Counted from the stretch's first letter, positions 1 through 11,800 are shown. The stretch is 64,000 nt of DNA from Isoetes taiwanensis (GCA_021234155.1 JAJEKV010000124.1:1755094-1819093), one strand, 5' to 3'. Notes: generated by a model from the sequence alone, not told the origin. Numbers and translations are program-made.

Positions 1-71
1 GTTTTCTTCTAGATGATCCGCACATAAGAACTATATTCTTTCATACGGATCGATCAGGATCACCGAGCAGG

Positions 72-762
72 ATGAGTCAAGAGGATGAGGATCGGGACCC
101 CCTCCTAAGTGGGGAAATCAAGCACGAGCTACAAACTAAGGAGAAGGGCCCCTTAAATAAAAATGGATTTCCGCCTATGGTCGCTTACCTCGTCGAGGCA
201 TTTGCTCCAATTGATACAACCCGCTTGGAGCTTCATGTTGGAGGTTATATTGTTCGAGAGGCTCTTATGGGTGCAAGAAGATGTCAACGCTTTGTGAGTG
301 ATGATGAGGCCAAAGACTTTCTTGAACCATTCCTCATGCATGTGCTTGCCAAGTCTCCTAAAGACCCTTATGGCAACCTGAAATCATCAAAGAATCAAAA
401 GTCTCGTAGACTTGTCCAATTCAAAAGTGGACGTTGCTTCGGAGTGGGAACTAGTAATCTGGCGCCGATAAGGAAAGCAAAGAATGAACAAATAGTCGCT
501 AAACCGGTTGCTCAAAGTACCGGATGGCGGCGAACTTAGGGAATATTTTGCCCACATTGCGGGTGATGCAAGCAACAATAGAGTAGATTCACAAGTTAAC
601 AATGAACTAATTGACAGGGAAACCAAAATGAAGGCAACGGTTAGCGGCTCTAGTGATTCACAGTTTTGCCAAATCAATAGTAAAATAATGTCGGTTAGAA
701 GGACACAAATGGAACTAATAGAAAATAACAATTCTAACAAATCGGAAGAAGACGAAGATTAA
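72..762 (+). pseudogene. Unrecognised ORF pair, probably one frameshifted gene
   Basis: Two overlapping ORFs in different frames cover this stretch: 72-539 (155 codons) and 508-762 (84 codons). The first begins MSQEDEDRDPLLSG and contains a globular-looking segment (residues about 35-100, with PMVAYLVEAFAPIDTTRLEL and FLEPFLMHVLAKSPKDPYG). The second continues with an Asp/Glu/Asn-rich tail ending NNSNKSEEDED. The overlap of about 30 bases suggests that one coding sequence was broken by a single indel near 510-535. I do not recognise the family. The setting (AT-rich, repeats, no clear neighbour) suits a transposon-derived ORF, but no termini were found in the window, and the left edge may cut the element. 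A real host gene with an intron here cannot be excluded. Confidence 0.3.
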
Positions 763-1106
763 GGGTGGCGAAGGGGAGAATGACGGCGATGACTAGAAAA
801 TGAAACCGAAGATGATAGGTATGGCCTTGCCCATTTAAATAGCCACGCTGCGGATTTAATTTGTATTACCTTTGAATTAAATCGCGCCAAAGCGTTTTGA
901 TTATTTTTCGTTGTCAAACTAAATCACGCCGGCCGATTTGGTTATGACTATTTCAAATCACGCTTTGGCGTATTGTTTGTGTTATCGTGATCTTGGTCGA
1001 ACCGGATACATGTTTGATGTTTCAAGCTTCCATTGGCGCTTTCTAAGAAGGTTGTGGTGTTCGACCTAAAACGGAGTCCTTTGCAAGACTTTTCCAAAAA
1101 AATAAA

Positions 1107-1331
1107 GTGGCTAGAGAACAAGTTTCATCGACACCGGTAGAATCAAACACCAAGTGGATCTATCCGCACCACTTGAAGGAGATGCTAGACGAGGCATTCG
1201 TGTTATTTCGAAGTTGGTATTTGGTCATCCATGGAACTAAGGAACATCAAGGATACTTTGGAGGCACTGGGGAAATCGTGAGACATTGGTTGACCCTTTG
1301 GGATCGTAAACAAATGTGTGAAGTTCACTAA
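1107..1331 (+). other. Short unrecognised ORF (74 codons)
   Basis: A short open frame reads EQVSSTPVESNTKWIYPHHLKEMLDEAF and ends in LTLWDRKQMCEVH. Its amino-acid composition looks like real protein, with Trp, His and Tyr well spread. It could be another exon or relic of the gene at 72-762, because the sequence between them (763-1106) carries no better reading frame. No domain is recognised. Confidence 0.2.
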
Positions 1332-2754
1332 TCCCAAGGATCCAACAGTGCCTATCTTCATCAAACACTTGAGTAACATGATGGACCTAACTTGGTATCG
1401 AGAATAAGGATGATATAATCATAGTGGATGATGATGCTCTCAAATGCTTCTACAATCAAACACACAGTTCCCGAATCCACCATCTTACGATCCAAAAACT
1501 TTGGCGACGGATGATTTTCCGTGAAGTTTGTGTCTATTATGCATAATTTGGCTATGGGGATGACTTCGGTGGGTGAAGTGTTAGATTCGCACCCGTGACC
1601 GATAGAACGGTGACATGGAACCACACCTTGTTAAATACGTGGAAAAACATGGATTGATCCCTTAATGTTTTATTGGAATATATGATATTTTTGTATGATA
1701 TTTGTGCCATGTATCGATAATTTCGAGTCTGGAAGTGCCTCGCAAATAATGCAATTTGTTATTATCAAACCTAATATTATCATCTATCGAGCAAGCAATA
1801 TTTGTCTCATCTATGTTAGCAACTTGCTCTTCATTTCTGCATATTTCAATTCGCATATGAAAAGTCACACGTGAATCGCAACCTTATGTTATTTTTGAAG
1901 TCCAAAAAAAAAGATTAAAAAAAACAAAAACCCCCTAGAAGACAATAGCAGGTTGGCGTGATTTTGGAGTTGACATAATCCCAATTTAATTGGATGATGG
2001 TACTACAATATTACAGTAGGGACGCTACCCTCTATTGCAACAATGACCAAGTTTTGCCTGTGGTTGGCTTATACAACACATATGATCCCGCAAATGGAGG
2101 CAAAAGTATTAACAATAAAATTTAGAAAGCATGACATTTACAGTGGTTACTTCTTGCATTTGTATGTAAAAAGCAACTACATGGAACCTAAAAATGTTGT
2201 GTCATGATAGAAACTAGAAAGGGTTAGGCCTTTTGTCTAATAGTAGTCTGCTCGAATAATGACTAGATGTTATTAAGCTTACCTTGCCATTCTCAATATA
2301 TTGTGTTACAAAGTAAACAGGTCATGAACAAATAGAACTTGGAAGACGCAACATAATTTGCATAAAGTAGAATTTTGATTTTGAAGGTGGAGGTTCTGGC
2401 ACAATTATAGTTCCAAAGGATAAGTCACTACTCACTTGTATAGTTACAAAGAATAAGTCATTGCTCTCTTGTGAATAATCACGATAGATTGGCTCCTGAG
2501 TAACTACAATCTGCAGGGCTATTGACTCTAGTAAGCAGGCCACGAAAGATAACTATAATATTCTGCTCAAATTTAAGTGTCTCCAACAAGCGCACTAAAA
2601 TTTTTCAAAAGTGAGGCGGATAAATGAGCTGCATAAATTTATGTGGTTCCAATGAAAGGTCTCGAACATAAGATGCATTAACTCAATAACCCAAAAATAT
2701 ACTACATTATGTAACCGTTTAGGAAGAGGGCTCAACAACCTAAATCAAGATTAA
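1332..2754. other. No gene recognised; AT-rich flank 3' of the receptor kinase
   Basis: Only short shadow ORFs occur here. The part next to 2755 would be the 3' untranslated region of the minus-strand receptor kinase. No transposon ends or RNA genes were recognised. Confidence 0.5.
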
Positions 2755-5289
2755 TCATCTAATTAAGCTAGACATTGCAAAGCTAGGAGGGTTGATATAC
2801 GCCATTGACACGCTCTCAGTGTTGATGAATGACATCCCGACAGAGGAATCGTCAGCAGTAAAATTGACAATAGTCTGAGTGGGCACAGCAAAGTGGAATT
2901 GAAGGGGAGGTTGGTGGACAAGTGTGATACCTTCTAGCATTTGCACCACCTCATCCATGGATGGTCTAGAAGAAGCATTTTCTTGGATGCACCAGAGAGC
3001 CACGTGGACAAATCTGGTGGCTTCAGCCTCGGGCATGGAATCCCTAATACCGGGGTCAATGATATCCATGGGTCTGCCCTCTCTGACCTCGTTGACTGCC
3101 CAAGCAGGGAAATACCAACCTAATTCTGTACTCGTTTGTAACACATCAACATTTTTTCGACCTCCTATCATCTCCAAAAGAACCATCCCAAAGCTGTACA
3201 CGTCACATTTCTTTGTAGCCACAGAATGCAGCAGCCATTCTGGCGCCAAATAGCCAGGTGTCCCCCTGACGCGTGTCACCACCTGACTGGCATCCCTGTC
3301 CACCTGTTTTGCCATCCCGAAATCAGCCACTTTAGGTACCATTTTTTCATCCAGCAGTATGTTGGGAGGCTTCACATCAAGATGAATTATTGCCTCTCTG
3401 CATTCCTCATGTAAGTAAGCTAACCCTTTAGCTGTACCTATGGCGATTTCTTTCCTCAGTCTCCAACTTAAATTTTTTTTCTTTGCATCACTGCCAAAAA
3501 GCCAGAGATCTAGTGAGCCATTTACCATGAAATCATAGACCAACATCTGGTCATGGTTTTCTATGCAAAACCCACATAGTCTGACTATGTTAACATGGCT
3601 TATGTTAGCCATAGATGCTACCTCTGCCACAAATTGCTTCACCCCTTGTGTTGTTCCTTCTAGTTTTTTCACTGCAATTTTTTTCCCATTTGGTAGAACT
3701 CCACTATACACAGATCCAAATCCCCCTGAGCCAAGCTTGTTATTGAAACCCTCAGTTGCAATCTCCAGTTCCTTGTATGTAAACCTTGGAGGTAAACCAT
3801 CTAATCCAGACAGGCAGGTATCTAGCTCTCTGTTTTCCATTTTCTTCACAGATTTCCATGAAAAAAACCTCAGCATTGCCAGAATAACTAAAGCTGCACC
3901 AACTGTTAGTATAATCCCTACCACTAACCTGGTCTTTCTTTGCTTACCTGAAAATCCTGTACCTATTCTTCCTGTTAACAATACATCATTTCTGAACTTG
4001 ATGAACCCCTGTGTGGTTGTATCATTCACAAATCCTCCTAGAATATCATCTACAAGGAAGCATCCTTTTTCTGAGAAAAAAAATCCTGAGCAAGAGCAGT
4101 TGGACAGGCAAAGTTCCTGGCAACCTTTAAGTGTATATCCCATCAAACCAGTTGAGTAAATATTAGAGAAGTAGTTACCTGTTCTGACGAAATGGTTATT
4201 CCTTTCAGTATTCTCTGTGCAAGGCGCCATTCCAGAGTTTGGAGCTCTGCATATTACACCAGCTTTCATGCTTGCATTTGCTTCAACAGTAATATTGTTT
4301 TCCACTAGACATTTGCATTCTCCTTTGTTTTGGCACAGCCCATATGGACCACATGTCAAAGGAAGCTGGCATGGATCATCAAACATTCTGAACTCATCCC
4401 AGGCACTGGAACTTTTTTTCAGCCTATACAGAACAAGGTTACCATCTGGTTTTAATCTGACAAACTGCATATTACTAGATCCAGAAATCTCCAGCAACTT
4501 CAACGGTCTGCACCTTGAAGATTTACCAAAGTCTAACTCAAGAATGTCAGCTCTGTACACAAGAGAGGCCTGGTTGCATTGACTAGAACTGAATGATTTG
4601 ACAAAATATGGCTGTAAATCTTTACCTGTTATATTGAGATAAAAAACCAACCTGTTGGTTTCCATAATTACCTTATAGGATCCCCATAGCCCAGTAGATA
4701 AGTTTGACCTGCTTAATAACATGGAGGTGAGAGCCTGCCCTGGAAGTAACACATCAGAATGAGAATCAAAACTCTGCCATATTATTTGGCTATTATTGTC
4801 ATACATGATCCAGTTGCCAGATTCGGTTAGATCTGTATAGGCTAAAGGCCTTGGAGGAAATTCCCAGGATAAGGCATTAGCATCTGGATTGAGAAGAGGA
4901 AACTTAGGGAAGACCTTGGCAACCGTCAGAATTGCATTATTTATGGCAGGCTTATCTCTATTAGCAATCCATACAGGAACTCCAATGCTTGAGATATTTT
5001 TGCAGCCATAGACTACAGAAAGGTAGAAATTGCCAGGGTTCTTGTTGAATTCATAGAATGCCAAACAGAAAGTACCATTGTCACTCTTTATCAGATCATT
5101 CCCTTCTATTCCAGTTCTGAGGACCCTGTATCTCCCTTCAGATCCCTCATACACAGGCAAAACATCTGCAGAATTTTTCAATGCCCATTGCGGAGGTAAG
5201 CGGTAAATCTTAGCACTGACTAAAAGTGCCCACGAAGGCAAAATTACCAGAAACGCAATCAACGAACTCTGCATTCTTGAATTTTGCAT
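2755..5289 (-). CDS. G-type lectin S-receptor-like Ser/Thr protein kinase (SD2-5-like), copy 1
   Basis: This is an intact 844-residue, intronless plasma-membrane receptor kinase of the S-domain (SD) class. A signal peptide covers about residues 1-26 (IAFLVILPSWALLVSA). It is followed by a bulb-type lectin region (about 35-200; VWIANRDKPAINN and LTESGNWIMYDN), an S-locus/EGF-like Cys cluster (DPCQLPLTCGPYGLCQNKGECKC, about 305-330) and a PAN/apple-like Cys region (CQELCLSNCSCSGFFF). The transmembrane helix lies near 452-477 (VVGIILTVGAALVILAML). The kinase has P-loop LGSGGFGSVY, Lys in IAVKKL, catalytic loop HLDVKPPN, DFG and GYLAPEW. HLD in place of HRD makes it a non-RD kinase, as known for SD2-type kinases. 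KPPN has Pro where the paralogue has Gln. The extracellular ligand is unknown; the family signals in defence and development. The start at 5289 is chosen because the signal peptide follows directly. Confidence 0.93.
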   Translation of the reverse strand: MQNSRMQSSLIAFLVILPSWALLVSAKIYRLPPQWALKNSADVLPVYEGSEGRYRVLRTGIEGNDLIKSDNGTFCLAFYEFNKNPGNFYLSVVYGCKNISSIGVPVWIANRDKPAINNAILTVAKVFPKFPLLNPDANALSWEFPPRPLAYTDLTESGNWIMYDNNSQIIWQSFDSHSDVLLPGQALTSMLLSRSNLSTGLWGSYKVIMETNRLVFYLNITGKDLQPYFVKSFSSSQCNQASLVYRADILELDFGKSSRCRPLKLLEISGSSNMQFVRLKPDGNLVLYRLKKSSSAWDEFRMFDDPCQLPLTCGPYGLCQNKGECKCLVENNITVEANASMKAGVICRAPNSGMAPCTENTERNNHFVRTGNYFSNIYSTGLMGYTLKGCQELCLSNCSCSGFFFSEKGCFLVDDILGGFVNDTTTQGFIKFRNDVLLTGRIGTGFSGKQRKTRLVVGIILTVGAALVILAMLRFFSWKSVKKMENRELDTCLSGLDGLPPRFTYKELEIATEGFNNKLGSGGFGSVYSGVLPNGKKIAVKKLEGTTQGVKQFVAEVASMANISHVNIVRLCGFCIENHDQMLVYDFMVNGSLDLWLFGSDAKKKNLSWRLRKEIAIGTAKGLAYLHEECREAIIHLDVKPPNILLDEKMVPKVADFGMAKQVDRDASQVVTRVRGTPGYLAPEWLLHSVATKKCDVYSFGMVLLEMIGGRKNVDVLQTSTELGWYFPAWAVNEVREGRPMDIIDPGIRDSMPEAEATRFVHVALWCIQENASSRPSMDEVVQMLEGITLVHQPPLQFHFAVPTQTIVNFTADDSSVGMSFINTESVSMAYINPPSFAMSSLIR

Positions 5290-5729
5290 TAGAAGCAGAT
5301 AGAAAAAAAGTTAGAAGAAGGTTAAGGGATGAATGAAAACCGAATAACAGAGATCCCATCTGGAAGAACTTTGGAATTATCCAAGAAAATGTGTCTCTGC
5401 CTGCAGCAGAGTACCTCAAGCTGTGCATTAAAATTGCCAGGTCCTGGCCTTCAATGGCTCCTGCGCTCTGTTCACATCTTGTCATATGCTTTATTGACAT
5501 GGGAATTATTAAATTATAATAAATGGATGATATCCGCTGGCGAAGAATGAGGCAGACAATACGAAAGGCCAGCCAGATGCCCAGATCAGTTGAACATTGA
5601 TTTTTTTGCTAGGACACAGATATATTTAGGGATCCCAAAGCAATTATAATGTTGCTGGTAGCCGTAGAATAAGTACTTCTCTTTTTGAATTGGAAATGAC
5701 AATCTAAGACCCTATATTGGAACGATGGT
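5290..5729. promoter_or_regulatory. Upstream region of receptor kinase copy 1 (minus strand)
   Basis: This short non-coding stretch separates the start of the kinase gene from the repeat element beginning near 5730, so the proximal promoter should lie here. An AT-rich block around 5506-5524 (TATTATAATTTAATA on the minus strand) is about 220 bases upstream of the start codon and is the only TATA-like candidate. This is weak evidence. Confidence 0.3.
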
Positions 5730-5756
5730 TCTAAGTACGCCCGATTTGGGTTGGCC

Positions 5757-6012
5757 TCCCACGGAAACCCTTCCGGGTTTCAATGGAAACCCTTCCGGCT
5801 TTCCATGGAAACCCTTCCGGGTTTTAGTGGAAACCCTTCCGGGTTTCAATAAAACCCGGAAGGGTTTCCCTGGAAACCCTTCCGGTTTTCCAGTTAGTGA
5901 AAACCCTAAGGGTTTCCACTAAAAACCCTAAGGGTTTCCATGGAAAGCCTAAGGGTTTCCATATTGGAAAGCCGGAAGGGTTTCCATGGAAAGCCGGAAG
6001 GGTTTCCACAAA
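5757..6012. repeat. Left palindromic array, GGAAACCCTTCCGG units
   Basis: About ten copies of GGAAACCCTTCCGG or its variant GGAAACCCTAAGGGTTTCC occur head-to-head within 255 bases. Each unit is close to a perfect palindrome (GGAAACCCTTCCGGGTTTCC-like), so the array could fold into a large cruciform. Such subterminal repeats are typical transposase-binding arrays of plant DNA transposons; that role is inferred. Confidence 0.8.
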
Positions 6013-6159
6013 AGTATTATTTTTTTAAATATTTACACACGTAAGCCTTTATGGCTCACGCCTTTCCACACGGACGCCTCGACATTAAGGCGCACGCCCA
6101 TCGAAGGCCGACGCCATTCAAAATTTGTTCAAAATTCAAATTTTGAGTGGAACCCTTCC

Positions 6160-6275
6160 CAATTTCCTTGCATGATGGAAATTGGGAAGGGTTTCCATAG
6201 GAGGAAGGGTTTCCACAAAATGAGGAAAACAAAGTTAGGTTTCCGGATGAGGAGGAAAATAGGTTAGGTTTCCAC
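6160..6275. repeat. Degenerate extension of the palindromic array
   Basis: Further GGAA(G)GGGTTTCCA units and an inverted pair around CCCAATTTCC/GGAAATTGGG continue the array with lower similarity. Confidence 0.5.
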
Positions 6276-8001
6276 ATGCGCTTAGAAACTCGATAGTGCG
6301 TGACGTGTGAAGTTGCACTCTATTATGTTGCATCATGGCACTATGCTCTACATAATCTCTATTGCATAATCTTTGTCTTTGTTAAATATTCTTCCGGCCA
6401 GACACGCAAGAGACCAAAAGAAAAAAAAAAGAAACAAACTTAAGTAAATGATAAATGTAACATGAAAGAACAAACTTAAGTATTTGATAAATGTAAGCAA
6501 ACTCAAGTACTTGATAAATGTGACAAGTGTTTTGATACATATGAGTCATAAACCCTTGGCCTTGTTATGAGAAAGCCACAATGCATACAATAACGCAATA
6601 GCGAGAGGAGAGGACTTGTCGCTCTCCCTGATCTCATGAGGAAGGGTTAAACCAATTCCATCCAACCTATAAAAAAAAAATCATGTGAAGTGGTTAGTAT
6701 GGATACTTTCCAAGTCATGTGCAAAAAGAAGAGAAATTAAAGGGTTTATTGTGATGTACCCGGCGCACACTAGACGAGGCTCCATCAATGTAATCCTTAA
6801 TAAAGAAACTATTTGCCAACAAGCGCATGGTCAAAGCCACGGGGACGCCGCAACCGGTTGCATCAACCTGCTAGGCACGCCCATGTCCCGGATAACGAGG
6901 GTGTAAGCCCATCCCGCACTTCCCTCGATGCACCTCTAATCAGTAGGTAAATCCTAAACATCCTGTATATGGATCTAGCATTAGCAAACATCCATTCCAC
7001 GCATTCTACAAGCAATTTATATACCTGTTCAGCTGGACAATGGTACAACGCTCACCACATTTCTCCATGCCCTGAGAATCAAAACTAACGGATAAGCTCA
7101 TACTAAGGGACCAACCTAAACTTATACTACGAATCCAAAACTAACCTAAGCTTATACTAAAAACCTAGGCTTATACTAGGGACTAACCCGTCAGGCGCGA
7201 ATGTCCTAATCGGTACATGGAACTGTGGTGCGCGCCCATGCATCCCCGGCCTCGCCTCTAATCCTGCCATATCTGTATGAATAGATTACAAAAGAACCAT
7301 AAGCAAGTAATTTATTTGAAATACTTGAGAAAGACTGTTATTACAAAGAAAACCCTAAACCCTAGCAAATTTTAAGCACAATGACAACATACAAGAACTT
7401 CCAATCAGACAAATCATAATTGTTAATGACATTTGCTAGTTCACATTTAGTTTATGACTGTGCGCTAAGATCGTTCAAGGTAGCATCTATTTAAGTGGAT
7501 ATAGAAGGCTCGTTTCCATGCCCTTTTTGGATGCTTCTAAGCTTAATATGTTCAGCCCTTTTTTATATCGCTAGAGAACACCATGAAGCTTTTCTTATTG
7601 CCATGACTATTTACATGATGAAAAGAAATAGAGATGCAATAAAATTGCGCTTGGAGTGCTTTTGCATTAATATATAAACTTGTTACATGTAAAGTTTTGG
7701 GTTTGATCGCTCCAAAACCCAAGTGTTTCTAATATTTTTTTAATGGAAATAAAAACTTCGCCAAGGATTGATGATCTGCCCAATTGATAAATGCGCTCCA
7801 CCTTCAAGCATTCAAGATGAAAAGGATTCAAAATTTATTCGTTGGAATTAAGCTAATCTTGAAGGAACTAGATGCAATTGTTTATCTCCTAATTGCATCC
7901 AAAAATAGCTATAATGGACGAGATGGAGAAATTTGTCTAACCTGGAAGTTTTGTGCTCCAAGCTGCAGCTCAAAGACACGCCCTCGTAAGATTTTAAGCC
8001 G

Positions 8002-8095
8002 CCTCTGCCTGTGCCAACATCAAACTTTAAAAAGACATTATATATCAAATCTGCCTCTCCCAATATCAAACTTAAAACAAACATTATAAATCAGA
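8002..8095. repeat. Short tandem duplication (about 45 bases)
   Basis: The segment TGCCAACATCAAACTTTAAA and its continuation ACATTATATATCA recur directly as CCCAATATCAAACTTAAAAC and ACATTATAAATCA. It is a diverged two-copy tandem repeat. Confidence 0.5.
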
Positions 8096-8197
8096 GCATT
8101 CTAAATGTAAGCTACACAGGAACACAGGAGCATTCTAAATCGGATTGGCTAAATCCATTGATGGGTCTGGCTGTAATAGATCGAGGAGCTTTTATTT

Positions 8198-8490
8198 TCA
8201 TAGCCCATGTATTATCATCTCCAAGAACCTGACCTTTTTGTTGGCGATGGTGCTTGGTAAAATACCATGCCAGCAATAGCAATCAAAGTCACAGTGCCAC
8301 CAACGACGACACCTACAATTAAACCAGTGCTTGGTTTTGATGACCACAACCCTTCCCAACCCTTCCCAAGCACTTCCCTGTAATTGACTGTAATTGAGTA
8401 TCTTCTGGCCAGAAAAAGCCAGAGCAACTTGAGCCCATAGTCTGCACCATAGTCTGCAGCAGCATGAAATTGAATCGGCCCTCCAGAGCA
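8198..8490 (-). pseudogene. Captured exon of a membrane-protein gene inside the element
   Basis: On the minus strand, one frame from 8427 to 8215 reads REVLGKGWEGLWSSKPSTG followed by a very clear transmembrane helix (LIVGVVVGGTVTLIAIAGMVFY) and a short basic tail ending TKRSGSW before stops. The helix with a Gly-rich core and a basic stop-transfer tail is the pattern of a type I membrane protein. It stands alone in an otherwise non-coding transposon, so I infer gene-fragment capture (Pack-type behaviour). The parent gene is not recognised. A chance hydrophobic ORF is possible but unlikely given the codon-level regularity. Confidence 0.4.
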
Positions 8491-9469
8491 ATCCGGTTAT
8501 GCCTACAATAAAAACTGTTGCTCTTCTTCAGGCACTCCATTGGCCCCCATTCTGTAACAAATTACACGATCAAATCTGTATGCAGAACGAAAAGAAGGGT
8601 CCCCGTGTTGGCTGATTCAATGGGCAGAAGCGTATTTATAGTTTACCTTGAGCTTCGCCATGTTGGCTCTTCGGATTCGGGAAAATGGGAAATAAGCTCT
8701 TGATTAACAGATAGCAAATCCGGTATGATGCACAGCAATCCGGCACTTCTCAATTAAAAAACTTGAGTTAATAAAACTTTTTTTCTGATCTGTCTGTGTG
8801 CCGCTTCAGTTGATCCACACCCCAACAACCGATACCACAATTTTTTCCGTTTTAATACATACCCAACTACCGCATCCACCAAATTTGAGGGTTCTGTGCC
8901 GGATTTAAGCTCAAGAACCCTAAAACAGAAGAAAAAATTTACCATTTGTTTAATTTCGGGGCTTTTTGAAGCTGTCTGCAAATCGGTGACGATTTTGTTG
9001 GCTCTCAAGAGTTGGAATTAAGCTCCCACGCGTGTTTTTTTGCTTGATAAGCTTATAATGGTTTCACGATTCTGAAGCATACAGACAGACCCAACACTTT
9101 TAGATAATTACAGGGAATCATCAAGTAAGATCAGAAGACTTTTGTGATTGAATCCGAAGTAGGAAGTAGAAAATTTCTTACCTTTTCAAGCCAACGAGTA
9201 GATTGATGCTACTAAACTTGTGGATTTCTTGAATTACTGAAACGCTTCCGTGAATCCTTTTTCCTTGAATCGCCACTGAAACACTTCCTTGAATCCTTAC
9301 AACTGAAACCCTTCCTTGAATCTTCAATCGCCAATTTCAGAAGGAAAATCGCCGGACGGAGAAGAGACCAGAAAAGAAAAAAATCCTAAAGCTTCTTCAA
9401 AAATAGACGCGCAAATTTAATTCTAGTCATCAATTTTGACGGTGGATATCTTCACCCAAAAAATCCTAC

Positions 9470-9572
9470 TTTCTCTGGAAACCCTTCCGGGGTTCAATAT
9501 GGAAACCCTTCCGGGTTTCATGGAAATCCGGAAGGGTTTCCATATAGAACCCCGGAAGGGTTTCCACTAATT
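9470..9572. repeat. Right palindromic array, GGAAACCCTTCCGG units
   Basis: Four units of the family seen at 5757-6012 (GGAAACCCTTCCGGGGTTC, GGAAACCCTTCCGGGTTTC and their reverse complements) flank the right end of the element. Their presence ties the two ends to one element. Confidence 0.75.
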
Positions 9573-10078
9573 TATTTAATAACCCCAATCGGGGGGAGAT
9601 AGTGTGAGCGTATATTGGAACGTAAAAAAATTCAAGATATGTAATCTTAGCAACTTAAGCTCTTTTACGTAATCGCCAAGCTCATGTCGTATTTTAATGG
9701 GACGACACTGAAATTTTCTTGACAAAGGAAACCCCTTGTTATTGTGCTATGTATTGATTGATGATCTGTGCATGGCATCGGCCATTTGTCACTTTCATAT
9801 TATAGAGATCACAATTTGCAGAGGTACAACACATAATCCATATACTTTAATCCTACTATCCTTGTTTATAAACTTTTGTGAAATGTAATATAACTGCAAT
9901 TTTTTATTTTTTTTTGGTTTTTTTTGGGTTGCCCCTAGGGGGGCAAACCCTCGTTTAAGTGGGTTTGTGGCATAAACCTCCATGGTGGGGAAGTCGCCCG
10001 TCCATCGCCAGGGCTTTAATAACTAGAAGAGAGGAAAGTTGCTTCCAGCATCGAGGCCCTAAGCTTCGTGGTTTGTTA

Positions 10079-10235
10079 AGTTCTCTCGAACCGATCTTGG
10101 ATTTTTTTGGACCTGCTCAAAGTAGGTTGCTTGAATGGAGGATTCAACGGTCGAATAGGGGAACCGAGCTCCGAAAAGGGGAGGGGGGCCATTAGCATAC
10201 AGCCTACGGAAACCAATGTAGACAAGGGTGCCAGA
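10079..10235. repeat. Diverged dispersed repeat, copy 1
   Basis: The stretch from AGTTCTCTCGAACCGATCTT through the ACCGAGCTCC block to the CATACAGCCTACGG region recurs with indels at 12,739-12,880. Both copies are in the same orientation, 2.66 kb apart. They may be remnants of LTRs or of a duplicated segment. No coding family is recognised, although minus-strand frames are open at 10,204-10,458. Confidence 0.5.
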
Positions 10236-11800
10236 ACACCCATATTCCCCTTTTAGGTAACTTGTTGGTAAGCAAGCTGGTAGCCTTCTCCATGTCAAAA
10301 CGGTTAGGACATTGCCCTGAGGCCACACAAATGAGAAGATGCCATACTCTAGAAGACGGATCAAATAAGTTCCTGAGCAGGCTTTCCCACCTGTACTCGT
10401 TCGTGAGGTCGTATGCCAATGCCCCTTCTTCGGCAGCTTTGTTCCCCTCTCTGATCATAGAAGCCGTTCAAAAAATCCATAATCTGTCTGGCAAAACTTA
10501 TCGAAATGCGAACCGTTCTGTGGGCTACTGGGTTCTGTCATTCGGGCAAGGATGATAAGGACTCTGAAATAGTAAGTTGACGTCATCACATCGTCCAAAC
10601 ATCAAAATTACCTCAAGGGCCAAGTTATATGATCAGTTTCTCAAAGAATGAAATATGAACCCTCACCAAATAGTATTCCCAGGCACCATCTAGGCCAATT
10701 AACTGCAACCGTGTTGGGCTTGAGGTCCTTTAATGCTTCTCGACTAAGGTTGGTCTTCTGCCCATAGAACCTAGTTTCTAGGGTAGTTTCAACATCTTGA
10801 GATCACTGGCAGAGGCAATTTAAAGTTCCGAGTCCGGTAAATGACCCGTCCGTTGCCCCTTGACTTGCATTTTGATTTGCATTGATTTTTCTTTGACTTG
10901 ATTTCATTTTGCAATTTCTCCTAGCTCCCAATTATTTTGCTCTTGGATTTTTTTATACTAGCAATTCTGGTCGTCTACTTGAAGACCGTTTCTCCTCTTT
11001 GCAAAAATTCAACCATCAAGAATACTATAAGAAAATGAATCTGACCATTTTTTTTTTTTAATTGGGAGTTAATTTTGAATGCATATTTTTCCATCATTTC
11101 AATTCCAAATCAACCAAATTTTCTTCCATATGTTCCCAAATTTTTTTTCTGGTATGGATTTCAAAAGACAAAAAAGGTTACAATCTATGGCAATATGGCA
11201 GGATGGAAAACCAACAGACTATGTAAATGTTTCGTAGACCCTTTTTTAATTTAGTATGATTATCAAAACGGACTTCGAGCACTTTACGAAAGAAAAAATT
11301 TGTTGCTTTTTCAGCGCAACTTGCATGTTGTAAGAAGCAGTCCTGTGCTCTTGAAAATAAACTTGCATATAATCTAGAATTGAGACAAAGGGAACTTACA
11401 AATATAGTGGAATAACGAACTCGCAGACATGAAGAATCATGCAACGTGCTTCCACCAGTTTCATTTTTCTTAAATGTCCATAAAGTGATTGATACTTCTT
11501 TGCAAATTTTGTGTGAGGTTTGATTGCGATTCTTGGATATGCTTTCACCTAAAGAAGCAATACTAGAGTTGTTGCTACACCATCCATATCAAAGCCTGTG
11601 TATGAACTAACACACCTGCGAAATGTTCATCTTGTATAGACATATCCCAAAATGATTCAGGTGGGCATGGGAGAGGAGACAAGCCATATGATCATATTTT
11701 GCAAGATGCATTGAAATTTATGACAAGCTTAATAATTCTGACTCTTTAGAGTAGTACTTTTATTGAAAATAAGCTAGCTCTTGACTTCAGTTTGCCACAT

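Larger units (their letters stand above)
5726..9610. mobile_element. Decayed DNA transposon with palindromic subterminal arrays
   Basis: Both ends carry the same palindromic repeat family (GGAAACCCTTCCGG) and imperfect inverted termini. The left end, TTCTAAGTACGCCCGATT (from 5730), aligns with the reverse complement of the right end, CACTATCTCCCCCCGATT (ending 9604), both followed by a G-rich block and TT. A 12-base direct repeat, TATATTGGAACG, lies just outside at 5714-5725 and 9611-9622. It is too long for a CACTA-type 3-bp duplication and fits a Mutator-like length better, but a few unmatched bases separate it from the best inverted-repeat alignment. The superfamily is therefore open. No transposase is recognisable inside, so the element is probably non-autonomous. 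Confidence 0.6.

Noticed and set aside
7345-7370. AAACCCTAAACCCTAG as telomeric repeat
   Set aside because: Only two units, no array; the similar motifs at 50.7 and 51.4 kb are better read as telo-box promoter motifs.
5726-9610. Firm assignment to the CACTA superfamily
   Set aside because: Only the right end shows CACTA; the left end reads TTCTA and the flanking direct repeat is 12 bases rather than 3.
10059-10555. Coding gene on either strand
   Set aside because: ORFs are open on both strands without motifs, and the region has a diverged non-coding repeat partner at 12.7 kb.
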